Notes: generated by a model from the sequence alone, not told the origin. Shown: positions 31,612 to 43,825, counted from the first letter of the stretch. The stretch: 64,000 bases of DNA from Rhizophagus irregularis (GCF_026210795.1 NC_089445.1:310001-374000), one strand, 5' to 3'. Program-made: numbers and translations.

Positions 31612-32017
31612 ATGGTAACAGACATAATGTTTTAAAAGATGAAAGTAAATTTTACATATTCTTGATCAATATTTAGTAGCAAGGTGGTCTTATGATGAAA
31701 AATATATTTCAAAAAATGAAGAAAAGGATTTGTTGGAATAGAAAAGCTGCAATAAATGGTATTCTTGATGCTCAATACAGGCTAAATTAATATTTTTATA
31801 ACAATAATGAAGACAAAGTATTCAAGTGGTATTATAAATTAGCCAATGAAAATAAGGCAAGAGTAATTTATTTAGTTGCAAATTGTTATAGAGATAGCAT
31901 TGGAACCGATAAAGGTCTTGTACGAAATAACATGAGTGTGGAAAACCGCAAATCAACTTAAGATTTTTTGAATGGCTTTAAAAATTGACGTTTTTTCAAT
32001 ACCTATTATATACAGTA
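31612..32017 (+). pseudogene. 3' fragment of a Sel1-like repeat gene (SLR9)
   Basis: A decayed copy of the last three Sel1 repeats of the plus-strand SLR genes: GNRHNVLKDESKF, then QYLVARWSYDEKYIS, then the RKAAINGILDAQYRLN repeat, then FKWYYKLANENKARVIYLVA, then CYRDSIGTDK and a tail. Several frameshifts and stops break it, and the N-terminal half is absent. It marks the right edge of the SLR array. Confidence 0.8.
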
Positions 32018-32316
32018 TGAAAAGTTTTATAAAAGACATCCCCCTTTTATAACTACTAGTTATAGGCCCTATAGAGATAAGGTTTAGCCAAGAAAAACTT
32101 ACTATTAGATTTACGTAAACCTATACTCCTACAGAGTCTGTGCGAATTGACTTACTTTTAATTTGAAGATTCTATTAATATTTTATTATGGAAAATAATT
32201 TGTAAAAAGCAAATCTTTTTATTATCATTAATTTTCATATACTCTATTAGCAAACAATACAAAAATATTCAAAAGGAAATTATAATAATTAACGTTATTG
32301 AACAACCTTTATTTAA

Positions 32317-32592
32317 TTAACCTCGCCTAAAACTTTTAATTTCATTTTTTCGTTCCAGTATATTGTCGTCCGTAATATCTCCCGTATAAATTTCCTTTTT
32401 ATAGTTAGTACACGGTTGATCTTTAACAGAATCTATTGGAAAATCGATGATGATTTTTCGGTTTTTTTTCGATTTACGTTTCGGTTTGCGGTTAACTGCC
32501 GATCCGCACATGATCGATGTGTAGCGGTAAGGTTGATACGAGGAACTGCCATTATTTAACTTGGCGCCAGTTGTAACGGTGGGGTTTATCAT
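32317..32592 (-). CDS. Small hypothetical protein with basic cluster
   Basis: A 91-residue frame beginning MINPTVTTGAKLNNGSSS. It has a lysine/arginine cluster RKPKRKSKKNRK (about residues 36-47) that could be a nuclear localisation signal, and a charged C-terminus ILERKNEIKSFRRG. Its base composition is clearly less AT-rich than the surrounding sequence, which favours a real or once-real gene. No domain is recognised. It could be a fragment of a longer gene; there is no clear splice evidence. Confidence 0.4.
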   Translation of the reverse strand: MINPTVTTGAKLNNGSSSYQPYRYTSIMCGSAVNRKPKRKSKKNRKIIIDFPIDSVKDQPCTNYKKEIYTGDITDDNILERKNEIKSFRRG

Positions 32593-34680
32593 GTATTTTA
32601 TTACTAATGATAGACCGGGTTTGGATAATCGAGATTATGATAATTGTGTTTTTGTAGATATTAGTAATAATAAATTGTATAGATAGATAATAAAGACAAT
32701 CTATACTTTGTTTGCAAATGTATTTTGTATTATTATCACTAACTTGACCTGCATAATATATTTTACAATGAGGAGGGTCAAGATGATGCCACCAGGAGGC
32801 AAAAGCATGAAGTTCAGAATTTTGATTTCTCGCTCTAGTTCTGAAGTATCATTTCTATATAGTTCATAGCTATTTCTTCGCTAACTTTTAATAAAAGTTC
32901 TATAGTTTCAACATTCAACCTCGTTAGATGGAACGTGGTGGTTTTCCGAAAACTTGATTATTTTTCGTGAAAACTGACTTGGGTAATTTTCCTAAAACTC
33001 TCCATCGTGATCTTATATGTTAATCACTGATCGTACAACCTAAACTGAATTTCAGCACCATAATACGATCAGCAATCAACAAACTCTTTCAGTATGATAG
33101 CATGATTAGCATGTGTACTTTTTTACATAATAACGCAGTAAAAAAAAAGAAAAAAAAAGCTATTTAATCGCTCTAGAAATTTTTTTTTAAAAAAAAATAA
33201 AAAATAAAAAATGAAAAAAATAAAAAAAAATTTAATAATTTTTTCCTGAGCACTAATTTTAATGCTCCACCTGCCACTCCTTTTTATCATTATAATTACC
33301 ATACTATTAAATACCAAAAACTTTAACCATTAAATCTCATCTTTTTCGTTGGTCAATTGGTGAAATACCTCTCTTCAAAACAATGGTTTAAAGAATAATC
33401 ATAATACATCCATAACTAAAAAGTCCTTTGTTATTAAGAATGGGTCTTCCAAAAGTAATTGATGATAATTATCAAAATTTATATACAGTATTTGGTTATT
33501 TTAATAAGTTTCAGTTCAATTATCACGTGATCAATTTAACTAATTAGATTAGTCGGTTAATATTAATAAGAGTGAAATATTAATAGACATATATCTTACT
33601 AATAAAATAATCATTGTGGATAGTTGGTTAATATAATGTAAAATCAAGTAATTTTAATTTGGACTTTGGAGACCCTTCGATCCTATTAGGATATTTTATT
33701 ATATCAATTTTTTGTTATTTGTTAGTCGGTTAATATATATTGATCCACTTTGTAGAACACATATATATTAATAGACATCTATTTAGTAGATCATGTTTTT
33801 ATTGATAAATAACTCAATCTTAGTTATTGCAATAAAAATCTTGCTTTTACGAAAGGTTACTAAAATATTGAAATGATAAATATTTTTTTTTTTATATATA
33901 TATTTATAATAATATTTTTGTAACTTAATTTCAAATATATTGAAAAAATTTGTAAAAAAATCTTTCCTATTGTATTTTTTAAATAATAACATTCATTTAA
34001 TTTTAAATTACATATCATTAAATATTTATTTTATACAAATACGAAAAAATTTTGATCATTTAAATATCAGATAATTATCAAAGTGGTAAAAATTATATTT
34101 GTTTGTTTATCAAAAAAATTAATACTAAATGTTTTAGATATGGCAAGAAAATTTGATAGATAAAGTTATTTCTTATTTCTTTTAAACGGCAAACATGCTT
34201 TTTAAGCAAAAATAAATTATTATACAATACTATAAGAAAAAAATCATATACTTGATCGCAGTGATGGTATTAAAGTGATCTAAATGACATCTAGTCATTT
34301 AAAATTAGATTATGTGATCTTTGAGCATATCTGCGAGAAAAAAAGAAATCCGTGCAGCGAAAGTAATCACTTGTCCATTAATTCCAAAATATAGCGCTTC
34401 AGATTTTTCTAATAAAGGTTGGAGGCTTGGAGCATAATTTTAAAGCATCATAATTCTGGTCAAAATTATTTATGCAATTTCAATGTCTCGATTGTCTCGT
34501 GGATAATATCACGTGACATTATAAATGTAATTCTGCCCAGCATCATAAGTTTGGCCTGAATTATACAAACATTATATTTAAATGACTCAAATGACAAAAT
34601 GACTCGAATGACTAGGTTATTATTCAAGGGTCATTCAAGGAATGGCCAAATAACCTGATCAATTGATCGTATAAAAGATT
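32593..34680. other. Long non-coding stretch
   Basis: No gene that I can support. It contains A/T homopolymers near 33130-33250 and a cluster of AAATGAC/GTCATT words at about 34275-34640. Those words resemble the interior of the hAT-like element at 6185-6472 and are probably a decayed relative; no clean ends were found. Confidence 0.45.
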
Positions 34681-34682
34681 TA

Positions 34683-34895
34683 CCGTAGTAACACCACCAA
34701 TTTTATAATTAAAATTTCACCCCACGTGTCCGGTGACAGTTAAGGGTTGTGAAAAAAATAATTTCGGAAGGCAAAAAAAAACTAAGTCCCTCAGATAAAT
34801 ATAAACAGTGAAAACGCGGTGGGGTGTGATGCCGGTGATGAATATTATTAGGTCACGTGGGGGTGAAAAATTTAGTGGTGTTACTGGGGAAGTGG
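34683..34895. mobile_element. 213-bp MITE with AGTAACACCAC ends
   Basis: The left CCGTAGTAACACCACC, with AAATTTCACCCC and ACGTG, pairs with the inverted right end CCCCAGTAACACCACTAAAT, TTTTCACCCCC and ACGTG. TA flanks both sides (34681-34682 and 34896-34897). The minus-strand frame crossing it is a by-product of the inverted repeat. Confidence 0.6.
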
Positions 34896-34899
34896 TATA

Positions 34900-36060
34900 A
34901 AAGTAATAAAACACATGATCTATGCTGATCATTTTTTTCGTTTTCTATATTATCAGTTATGTTTATCATAGCGGCTATCACCACTTTGGATACTATTTTT
35001 TTGAAAAAAAAAGAGAATTTTATATTTGGATATAATGGAATAATAAAAATAATATACTAGTAAAAAATAGTTTTATTTGACTTAATTTAGTTAAAATCTG
35101 CGTATAAAAAATCACGCCATAATTGACCATTTTAGTTTTGAAAAAAAAATCTTGGATGATAATATTTTCAATCGTTCTTCATTTGCTAAAAGTAACCATT
35201 TTTTAATTAACTTTTAAAGTTAACTTAAAATCATTATCCCACAATTCTTCTATATTAATGCATCGCATCCTTTTCGGAAGGTGGCACCGTGGATTGGCTG
35301 TTGGGCTAACTGAAGTATCGAGACGCACGTACAATACTACTGTACGAAAAGTAACGTAACGAATTCGTATACATGTACGTATGCAAAAAAATTTTCTATA
35401 TTGATTTCCTTTTAAGATGCTGATCCTCCATTTTTTTGGCATTGATTTACTAATTGTGTAATACATTTGCCATGGTCTCTATTTGCATATCAAACCAACA
35501 AATCTTTTAAATGGCGGGTGTAAATAATTACAATATATTCCCTCATGAAAAATATTCCTCATTTTATGCCATTTACTCGTCATATAATTAAAAATAGGGT
35601 TGACCAGTCATATACCTTTTTCGCTTTAAACTATGAAATATTAATGATAGTAGAAATATGTATCATATGTCATTATTATCTTATTTTAGTTACAATTTGA
35701 CTTTTGTTTGTATATAGAAAAAGGAAATAAATAACTGAAATAATAATAAACAAATAAACAAGCAAAATTCGACACATTTTCAACCAATTAAAAGAATTTA
35801 GAATAATGATTATTGTAAAAAAAAATTCATTCAATTCTTAATTAGGTTAACTTAAAAAAATTATAGTTTTCCCATGCTATCAAAATAAATCTTAATTTAG
35901 ACCAATTGCAGTATTAATAAATAATTATATTTGTTATTGAATGGAATATTTGAGAAGATATAAAAAAATTATTTATTGACAAATTAATTATACTCTTTAA
36001 TTACCTTTTTTTTTTAATTTCATTATTAATAATTGTCTATTTTTGTAAATAATCATTTTA
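34900..36060. other. Intergenic region with one weak minus-strand frame
   Basis: A minus-strand frame at 35203-35466 ends in CHLPKRMRCINIEELWDNDF and TLKVN. The last 35 residues look protein-like, but the rest does not, and no family is recognised. Otherwise the stretch is AT-rich without features. Confidence 0.3.
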
Positions 36061-36068
36061 AAATCATT

Positions 36069-36232
36069 ATCATCACCGTTTTCAAAAATGGTGTAGGCAG
36101 TTTATTCCGTAATTGTATATCGAATGCCGGTTTTCATCCGTTTTTGTCCGTTTTTTGTCCTGTATTCGACGTTTTCTTATTTTCTTAATCTAATATAATT
36201 ACATACACCATTTTGAAAACGGCGATAATTGA
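36069..36232. repeat. Inverted repeat, MITE-like
   Basis: CACCGTTTTCAAAAATGGTG with TA on the left pairs with TACACCATTTTGAAAACGGC on the right. Between them is a CCGTTTTTGTCCGTTTTTTG stretch. No coding, and the target duplication is not resolved. Confidence 0.5.
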
Positions 36233-36629
36233 TATGAACATTTTATTGTTTGTTAATATTAATCATTATTAATTAATAAATAAATAAAAAATTCTATTAT
36301 TTGATTATTTGTGAATGCAAAATATCAAACAACTTTAATCACTTTAGAATGTACAAATACAGAATATTATGATTAAAATAAAATTGTAATTCCAAATCGA
36401 GAAGAGGTTAATAAACACCTTCATTTAATGCAATTCTGCTTATTAAAAGTAGATATTAACGTTAAGATGTTTATAAATATCTATAATTGTTTTGCATTAA
36501 CAGTTAACATTAAACTTGGATGCCGAAACTTTTCAGCTATATGCTGAAGTTGAAATACGTGACGTCTCACAATCTAAAAGGAAATTACAGCAGACGGTAC
36601 GGTTTTCGGCAACAATTTGAATTTGAAAT

Positions 36630-36705
36630 TTGGAGATTTGGGATCTGAGATTTTAGATTTGGGATTTGGGATTTAGGATTCGGGATTCGGGATTTAGGAT
36701 TTTGG
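36630..36705. repeat. GGGATTT(G/A)GGATT simple repeat
   Basis: About ten tandem variants of GATTTGGGATTTAGGATTCG-like words. Related by motif to 11765-11905 and to the ends of the element at 53681-53825. Confidence 0.6.
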
Positions 36706-36766
36706 CAAAATTAAATCTCATTTCGGCATATCTGATTGATATGTAGATTTCGGCGCCCAAGTTTAA

Positions 36767-36955
36767 TTACAGCTGTTTTCATAAGACCTGGGACAAAATA
36801 AAATTTTGAACCCGACCGCCGACCCGCCGATCCGGTATTTTTAGCTGGGCACGTGATCCATATTTGATAGAAAATAAATAACTGAACCGGATCGGCGGGT
36901 CGGCGGTCGGGTTCAAAATTTTATTTTGTCCCAGGTCTTATGAAAACAGCTGTAA
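36767..36955. mobile_element. MITE with perfect 70-bp inverted arms
   Basis: The left arm (36767-36836) and right arm (36886-36955) are exact reverse complements over 70 bases; I compared all positions. The 49-bp loop contains GCACGTGATC. The arms begin TTACAGCTGTTTTCATAAGA and include a GC-rich CCGACCGCCGACCCGCCGAT block that stands out from the AT-rich surroundings. TA lies outside CAGCTG on both sides, so a TA target duplication with CAGCTG ends is plausible. Perfect arms imply a young or gene-converted element, and a transcript would fold into a long hairpin. Confidence 0.85.
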
Positions 36956-38182
36956 CATATTTTTTTTTATGCATAAAATCAAATATTATCTAATACATGA
37001 TATTTAATCTCGGATTCTGATATTACATGTGAAGGATTTTATTGCATAACAATATTATTATTAATATCTCTAATATAAATTGGAATGGCATACATGGATG
37101 GAAATAATGAATATGTAATAGTTATTTCATGATTTTCACGGCTGCTGAAAATCATGATATTCCGTGAAATAACAGATTTATCTCACGGTACTATCCGTAC
37201 CATAAAGCCCTTTAATATACTTATTTTGACTAATTTTTATTTCAATATTGATCCATCTTTTTAAATAAACACCACCTGTGAGAATATCAAGAAAAAAAAA
37301 TCACAAATTTTAACTAGGAACCATAATTATTAAACTATAACGTTGCAGTTCATGTATAAATATGTTATAGGTTTTCTTTTTTAATCGATTCCTGCATGTT
37401 TAAGAACCCAGCCAAAAACTAAAAAAAAAAATTTAAAAATAGTAGTTAAAGAATTACTGCTGATTTTGAGTAGTGGATATATGGTTAATTACATATGCTG
37501 TAAATATATTTGATGGTTAATGAGATGGTTTTTCGACCATATATTACGTGTTATATATAGACTACAGTCAAGAATAATTTTATGATTTTTCTTTATATGA
37601 CATCAAGAAAAAAATAATTTTTTATTATTTTATTATGAACCGAATCCTCGCTTATGATAAAAAATCTTTTCTATTAAAATGGTTTAAAATTAAGCAATAA
37701 ATTTCCTATAAATGAGTAATTAATTGTGAACAAATTTGCAATTCATATTACCATTTACCAATATTTCTTTAAAAAACAAAAATGTTGTATATGCTTGCTT
37801 CGGTTTCAATTTTTTAATATTTAAAATTTTGAATCCGATTATGATTAATACATAAGTACACTTGTAAAATCTTTTAATGATTTGAACAATTGTATAATAA
37901 TTAAGTAAAATAATTCGCGACTTTATTATATGGGATACCGATAATGTTTAACGAAAATAAAAACCTCTCGGGGTAATAAAAAAAAAAAAGAAATTTAAAT
38001 TTTTGACGAATATATGCATATTATATACGATTTAGTAAATAAACTTTGTACTATAATAGTATTCGATAACGAAAAAAAAACGAAAAAAAATTTAATGATA
38101 TAAGAACTTTCTATATTTATAAAATATTCTATAAATTCAACAAAAAAATTTATGAAATATATATATATTTTTGTTATTTTTT

Positions 38183-38590
38183 TCATGAATCAAATTGCGT
38201 ATCAGTGATACTAATCCAATCATCGAAAATTCGGTTATATTCTTCATCTTCTGGCGATAAAGAACCTTTCGTTGTATAATCATCAGAAGTTCGATGGTAT
38301 TCTTCGCCCGACGATGAAAAATTCGATTTAAGACAACGATCGTCAAGAATCACACGTAACTCTTCCGTAGGGTGGTTGTGTGTAATGTAACTTATAACTT
38401 CCGTATTATCAAGTAGCCTTTTCCGGTTTGCATGCTCGAAAAATTTGTTTTTTAATTCGTCTGGAATGTATCTCCAAAACTTCCCTGATTCTTTTGCTTG
38501 TTGCTTAGAGTTTAATAGGGAATAATGATTATTCAAAGTGTCTCTTGCCAATCGTTTAAAAATGAAAAAGGAGTTTTCATCTCTTTTTTT
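38183..38590 (-). CDS. HMG-box protein (HMG1), start broken by an indel
   Basis: The open frame reads KKRDENSFFIFKRLARDTL, then the helix-2/3 part SGKFWRYIPDELKNKFFEHA and NRKRLL. This is the N-x-F..F, W and K-x-x-F-x-x-x-A pattern of a sequence-specific HMG box, as in fungal MATA-HMG proteins. After it come a VILDD motif, LKSNFSSS and the acidic/aromatic EDEEYNRIFDDWI. A likely transcription factor. In this frame a TGA (38591-38593) precedes the box and there is no ATG. An ATG at 38659-38661, correctly placed after the TATA box, is one base out of phase across A-runs (A8 at 38584-38591). It is either a pseudogene start or a homopolymer error. Without it the open part is about 135 residues. 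Confidence 0.75.
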   Translation of the reverse strand, partial: KKRDENSFFIFKRLARDTLNNHYSLLNSKQQAKESGKFWRYIPDELKNKFFEHANRKRLLDNTEVISYITHNHPTEELRVILDDRCLKSNFSSSGEEYHRTSDDYTTKGSLSPEDEEYNRIFDDWISITDTQFDS

Positions 38591-38715
38591 TCATTATTTT
38601 TTTTTTTCATTTCTTTTTTTTTATTTTTACATTTTTTATTGGGTGTTGTTCTATTTTTCATTTCGAGGTTTTGAGTAAAAATACTGAAGAGCAAAAAACA
38701 AAAAATTGAGCCGTT

Positions 38716-38722
38716 TTATAGA
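38716..38722 (-). promoter_or_regulatory. TATA box of HMG1
   Basis: TATAAAAC is followed by GGCTCAATT on the minus strand, about 55 bp before the ATG at 38661. HMG2, HMG3 and HMG4 share the box and, with variation, the downstream CTCAATT element. Confidence 0.6.
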
Positions 38723-41155
38723 GCGTCAAAACATATCCTTTCACCGGAGCGATCAAAATAAAAAAAAAATTATAATAAAAATCTTCGTTATTGTTACGTC
38801 AGTGTGCATAGCCAATTGAAAGGTTTATTATAATATCTCATTATACAACTAAACAACAAAGGAAAATGGAATAATTTAAAAAAATTTACTTAAACTAAAA
38901 GAAGTATTATTTTCTTTCATTATAAAAGAAACCACGCATTTGATTGAAATTTACAAAATGGGCAATATAATCATATTTATAAAAAAGAAACATTGATAAA
39001 GTGTAATACGATTAAAATAAGCATAAATTTATTTCTAATTCAAAAGATTATAAAATGATTTGATTTTATAGAAGAATCTAGTCTTCAATTGGAAATACAG
39101 TGTTAAATTTTGATTGGATATTAAATGATTCAATCGAGAATTTCTAGCACATTGACCGCTTTTTTTGTCGCACGATCATCTTTGATTATCTCAAAAAATG
39201 GAAATAAATGATATCCAACATCCAATGTTAAGCTTATCATTTATATCACATGACAATCAATTTAGCTTTTTTATTGGAATATTTTAAATTTCTCATTAAT
39301 TCGCCATAAGTAATTACTTCTGCATTTAACACTTCTGTAACACGGTACCACTCTTTTTTTAATAAAACAAATAAAACAAACCATTATTTCGGCATAATTT
39401 ATCAATTTCAAAAAAAAAAACACCAAAAAATCTCAAATATATATACCAAATACGCATAAGGAATATAACTCAAATTTTGCCATATTTTATTAAAAATTAA
39501 AGTACACATTATACATGTTATTATTATTATTTTTCTAAAAAAAAATGCGTATTTTTTTATTAGCTAAAATGTTGCATACTTTTGTAATAATAATATTTTT
39601 TTAAAATCAATATAATAAAATAAAGAGTAAATGATAACAGATAACATAAATTAATTGTAAATTATAAATTTTCTTCATTGACATTCATGCGTGTGTGAAT
39701 TCGGAGTTCCATAATCCGCTTTTACTGAAAGCTATGACCATTTGGCTGTTTTTGTACTCAATTACTTTAAAAAAAGTTTCTAATTTGGCATAATGAACAT
39801 AGTTAGTTTGTTGCAATAAGACTGAATGGGTGTATAATACGCCTATTTAGGGGTCTAAGCATATGACCGATTCAAAGTTTTGTGCGTTCATTTATATTTC
39901 ATTGTTTCACTCAAGCCGAAAATAGATTATTAAATTAAAAAATTTAAATTGGTAAAAAGTCAAAGAGATTTATCATTATCGGAATAGAGCGATAGTACAT
40001 TGTACCTTAAACTATTTATATAAAAGCGAATGGTAAAAAAAATATAAATCAAGGCGTTACACGACAATTTGTTTGATTAATCAATGTTACAATCTAATTT
40101 AGAAAATACGTGTCATATTTTTTAAAATGAATATTTTTTAATTTTAACAATGAAAGTGGATTTTTATTATATGATAAATTTCATGTGCGTAAAAAGAGGG
40201 TGTGGTCTGAAATAAAAAAAACCCCCTAAATATTAACCACCTGATCCAAGATAATCAATTTTATTTGATATCCGTTCAGTGTTGTTCCTGTTTAAGGAAT
40301 TAATTAGCCGCAATTCACCAACTGATTTATCGGCACGTGATCAATAATAGCAACGGTTATATATATTTTTTTTTCGATCATTCTTTTACAATAAAAAAAA
40401 AACGATTTTTATTTTTTCAAATAATACTTAGTAAAAAGCAACATATAGTTATCAATTTTTGCTTTCTCTACAATTTTATTTAGAGAGAAAATGGAGTTTT
40501 AATATCAATTTATACTGGAGTCAACTTTTTATAATATATGATCGGCAAAATGATCCACTACCGTTTCATGTAATATGTATTTGTATATATTAAATGTAAT
40601 ATTTTATGTTTAATATTTTGCGGTTTTGAATTAACTTTGTATCAAAATTATATATACTATAAATTCAAAAGCCATTGTTGTAAATTTTTGCGTTCTCATC
40701 TCGTGTCAAAATTATTGGTCGGAAATGTCATATTGTGCCACAGAATGCATTTATGTAATAGTTATTTCACGGAACTGTGGATAATTGGATATCAATGATT
40801 TTCACGGCGCAGCCGTGAAAATCGTGACTCTCGTGAAATAACTGATTTATCTCACAGTATCCGTCCTTTAATATACTTATTTGACTAATAACGATAGACT
40901 TTTTATTCCAATATTGATAGACTTTTTACTCATCTTTTTAAATAAATACCACCCGTGAGAATATCAAGAAAAAAAATCCCAAATTTTAACTAGGAACCGT
41001 GAGATTAATAATTATTAAACTATAACGTTGTAGTTCATGTATAAATATGTTATCGGTTTTCATTTTAATCGATTCCTGCATGTTTAAGAACCCAGCCAAA
41101 AACTAAAAAAAAAAAAATTTAAAGAAATTACTGCTGATTTTGAGTAGTGGATATA

Positions 41156-41623
41156 CAATCGGCTCGCGTTATAACGAATTTGGTGTCCAGGCCGATCTGA
41201 CCTTCGGTATAAGAAGATTTGTTATTATTATAGGAAAACCTGGTATAATAAGGGAAAATTTTGTACTGTATATTACGGTATATCGCATTACAATTGAAAT
41301 TGAAATATAACTTAAAATAATTCCTTTTCTATATATTTTCTTTTATAAATTTTACATATATTCTATTGCCACAAGTAGTAACATTTAAAATTCGAAATTT
41401 TTATAAAATAGTGTGTCGTTATAATATAAAATTCGTTACAATGTGAGTCATTTTGTATACTGTTTATACACTTTACTTCGTTATACGGTATACAGCATTA
41501 ATTAGTAAAATTCGGTATCAGGTATAGTAATTTTTTTTATATGTCAAAATCCGTACACAGTGAAAATCTCCGTTGTACTAAATAATTCGTTATATCGAAA
41601 TTCGTTATAACGCGAGCCGACTG
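41156..41623. mobile_element. Pogo/Tigger-like MITE, 468 bp, with empty site
   Basis: The left end CAATCGGCTCGCGTTATAAC pairs with the inverted right end CAGTCGGCTCGCGTTATAAC, both followed by GAATTT. It is flanked by TA (41154-41155 and 41624-41625). Copy 1 of the duplication shows the uninterrupted site GTGGATATATGGTTAA, so the insertion occurred after duplication. Interior CGTTATA words repeat. No transposase. Confidence 0.85.
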
Positions 41624-41802
41624 TATTGTTAATTTCATATGCTGTAAATATATTTGATGGTTAATTTCGAACCTATATTACGCGTTATATACAGATTACA
41701 GTCAAGAATAATTTTATGATTTTTCTTTATATGACCTCAAGAAAAAAATATTATTTTCTTATTAACCGAATACTCACTTATAATAAAAAATTTTTTCTAT
41801 TA

Positions 41803-42853
41803 GGCCACACAAATTCGAATTTTCGCTTCACTTCACCCGGCCGGGTCACTTTTTCAAATTTCAATAAAAAAAAGTTTATATATAAAAAATTTATCATGTG
41901 ATCAGAACGTAATTTTATTGGCCATCCTTAACCTGATCCACCGGTCCAGATGCTTATTCTGGACCAGTCAACTTTTGATTGGCTAATCAGCCCTTTTATT
42001 ACATAACTCCGGCATAATTTATTTTATCTCTTACTCTTCCTATCTTTCACTCTTTCTCTATTCTTTTTTGTGGTATGTTGGTACTTAGTATTTCATATTT
42101 CATTTCAGTTTGTATATTTTAATTTTAATTGTATTTATTGTAGTTTTATGATAATACTAAATGTTTTTTATTTTCTTTTTGAAGAGTTTTATGATATATT
42201 GATATTCTGGAAATCAAGTGTTTTTTTTAAGTTTTGGGGTTAAGCAAAGTTGTTCAAAAAAGGTTGTAACTTACACATTTATAACAAAACTTTTAAAGCT
42301 AATATAATACTATTACTTTGTACTTTTGTTTTGATATTAACGTTAAAATAATTTTAATAATAAAATTACAGTAAAAAATAATGTAAAGACCTTTTTTATA
42401 AAGTTATATATGCAATTTTACTTATTTATTAATAAAGTTTAATAAAATGCATACCAAAATACAAATTTTAAATAACATATTACTTTAAAACGGTAGTATT
42501 AAATGCTTTAAAAAAAGGCATTTCGTAACTTTTTTTTTAAAAAAAACGCGAATTGTTTTTTTTTCCAAGACAAATGTTACACAAAACAATCTCATCCAAT
42601 TAGATTTGCTGGTCCAGGATAAGCATCTGGACCGTGGCCCAGGATAAGGATGCTCAATTTTATTGGCGGGTAAGTTTATCACGCGGCTGAGAACTTCTAG
42701 AGCGAAAATAAATTCCTCCCTTTTAAAAGTCAACCAATCAAATGTCACGATTTTATATATAAACTTTTTTACTAATAAACAATAAACCCCGGGTCCCCGG
42801 GTCGATTTTAAATTTCAATGTTACGTGAACCGAAAAATTGAATTTGTGTGGCC
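41803..42853. mobile_element. PIF/Harbinger-like element, 1051 bp, with empty site
   Basis: The ends GGCCACACAAATTC are inverted, followed on both sides by a long subterminal inverted repeat of roughly 200 bp. That repeat includes AAAGTTTATATATAAAA and GGTCCAGATGCTTATYCTGG. A TTA duplication flanks it (41800-41802 and 42854-42856); copy 1 keeps the empty site TTTTCTATTAAAATGG. GGCC termini and a TTA duplication fit PIF/Harbinger. The 600-bp middle has no convincing transposase, so it is non-autonomous. Confidence 0.85.
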
Positions 42854-43420
42854 TTAAAATGTTTTATAATTAAGCAGTTTTAATAATTTTAATTATAAAT
42901 GAGTAATTAATTGTGAACAAATTTGCAATTCATATTACCATTTATCTATATTCCTTTAAAATCAAAATGTTGTATACTATGCTTGCTTCGGGTTCAATTG
43001 TTTAATATCAAAATTTAATTAATTATAATAAATGAATGCGATTATGATCAATACATAAGTACACTTATAAAAGCTTTTAACAATAATTAAGTAAAATATA
43101 ATTCGCGACTTTATTATATGGGATACCAAGAATGTTTGGCGAAAATAAAACCTCTCGGGTAAAAAAAAAACGAAATTTAAATCAAAAAGCTTTTTGACGA
43201 ATAATCTTTATCTCTAGTCTTTGATACGAGAAGGAAACGTATATATAATATAAATTATCGTATATATTCTGTACATGAGTATATTTCGAAAAGAAAAATC
43301 TAAAAAAAATCGATGGGAACTGAAAGAAGTATGTAATATAATATAAATTAACGCATAAACTTTGTACTATAATAGTATTCGATAACGAGAAAAAAATCAA
43401 ACTGCATCAGCGATGATAAT

Positions 43421-43825
43421 TTAATCACAAACTATCCATTCACTAAAATTTCGATAGAATTCATCATCTTCTGATGATGATAAAGAATCATCAGAAGTTT
43501 GAGTTTCATGATTTTCATCCGACGATGAAAAATTCGATTTAAGACAATAATCGTCAAAAATTATACATGACTCTTCCGACTGGTGATGATTGAAATAATA
43601 TATTCCCTTTCTACCACTTCCGTATCTGTCATCCCCGGCGTGCTCGATAAATTTATTTTTTAATTTATTACTAGGGATAAAATTCCAAAATTTTCCAGAC
43701 ATCTCCACCTGTTTTCTAGGGTTCAGTTGCGGATAATGGTTCCTGGCTAGTTTATGGAAAACGATGTACGCATTTACACTTCTTTTTTTTGATTTTATAT
43801 TTTTTATTGGGTATTCTACTATTTT
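43421..43825 (-). CDS. HMG-box protein (HMG2), start broken by an indel
   Basis: A paralogue of HMG1 in the second block. The frame reads KKRSVNAYIVFHKLARNHYP, then MSGKFWNFIPSNKLKNKFIE and HA, a good HMG box. It is followed by CIIFDD, LKSNFSSSDE and the acidic/aromatic EDDEFYRNFSEWIV, ending at a TAG or TAA-type stop at 43421. The frame opens just after a TGA at 43826-43828. The ATG at 43827-43829, after the TATA box and encoding MKNSRIPNKKYKIKK, is one base out of phase across an A8 run (43783-43790). Likely a nuclear transcription factor, or its pseudogene. If the A-run is a sequencing error, the full protein would be about 136 residues. Confidence 0.75.
   Translation of the reverse strand, partial: KIVEYPIKNIKSKKRSVNAYIVFHKLARNHYPQLNPRKQVEMSGKFWNFIPSNKLKNKFIEHAGDDRYGSGRKGIYYFNHHQSEESCIIFDDYCLKSNFSSSDENHETQTSDDSLSSSEDDEFYRNFSEWIVCD

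Larger units (their letters stand above)
37105..40755. repeat. HMG segmental duplication, copy 1
   Basis: This block is repeated head-to-tail at 40755-46200 and, more diverged, at 53935-56650. Shared stretches include TCGATTCCTGCATGTTTAAG (37384 and 41071), the region of the HMG gene, its TATA box, GTGCGTTCATTTATATTTCA (39886 and 45250) and AATCAAGGCGTTACACGACA (40047 and 45440). It lacks the insertions at 41156, 41803 and 43921 and so preserves their empty sites. Confidence 0.85.

Noticed and set aside
34717-34932. Minus-strand frame of 71 codons
   Set aside because: It lies within and just beyond an inverted-repeat element (34683-34895) and reflects the mirrored arms.
42485-42748. Minus-strand frame of 87 codons as a possible Harbinger transposase
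   Set aside because: It lies in the subterminal inverted repeat of the element and shows no transposase motif.
38584-43790. Conserved programmed frameshift at the A8 runs of HMG1 and HMG2
   Set aside because: The shift needed has opposite direction in the two genes, and HMG3 and HMG4 need none, so a conserved recoding signal is unlikely.
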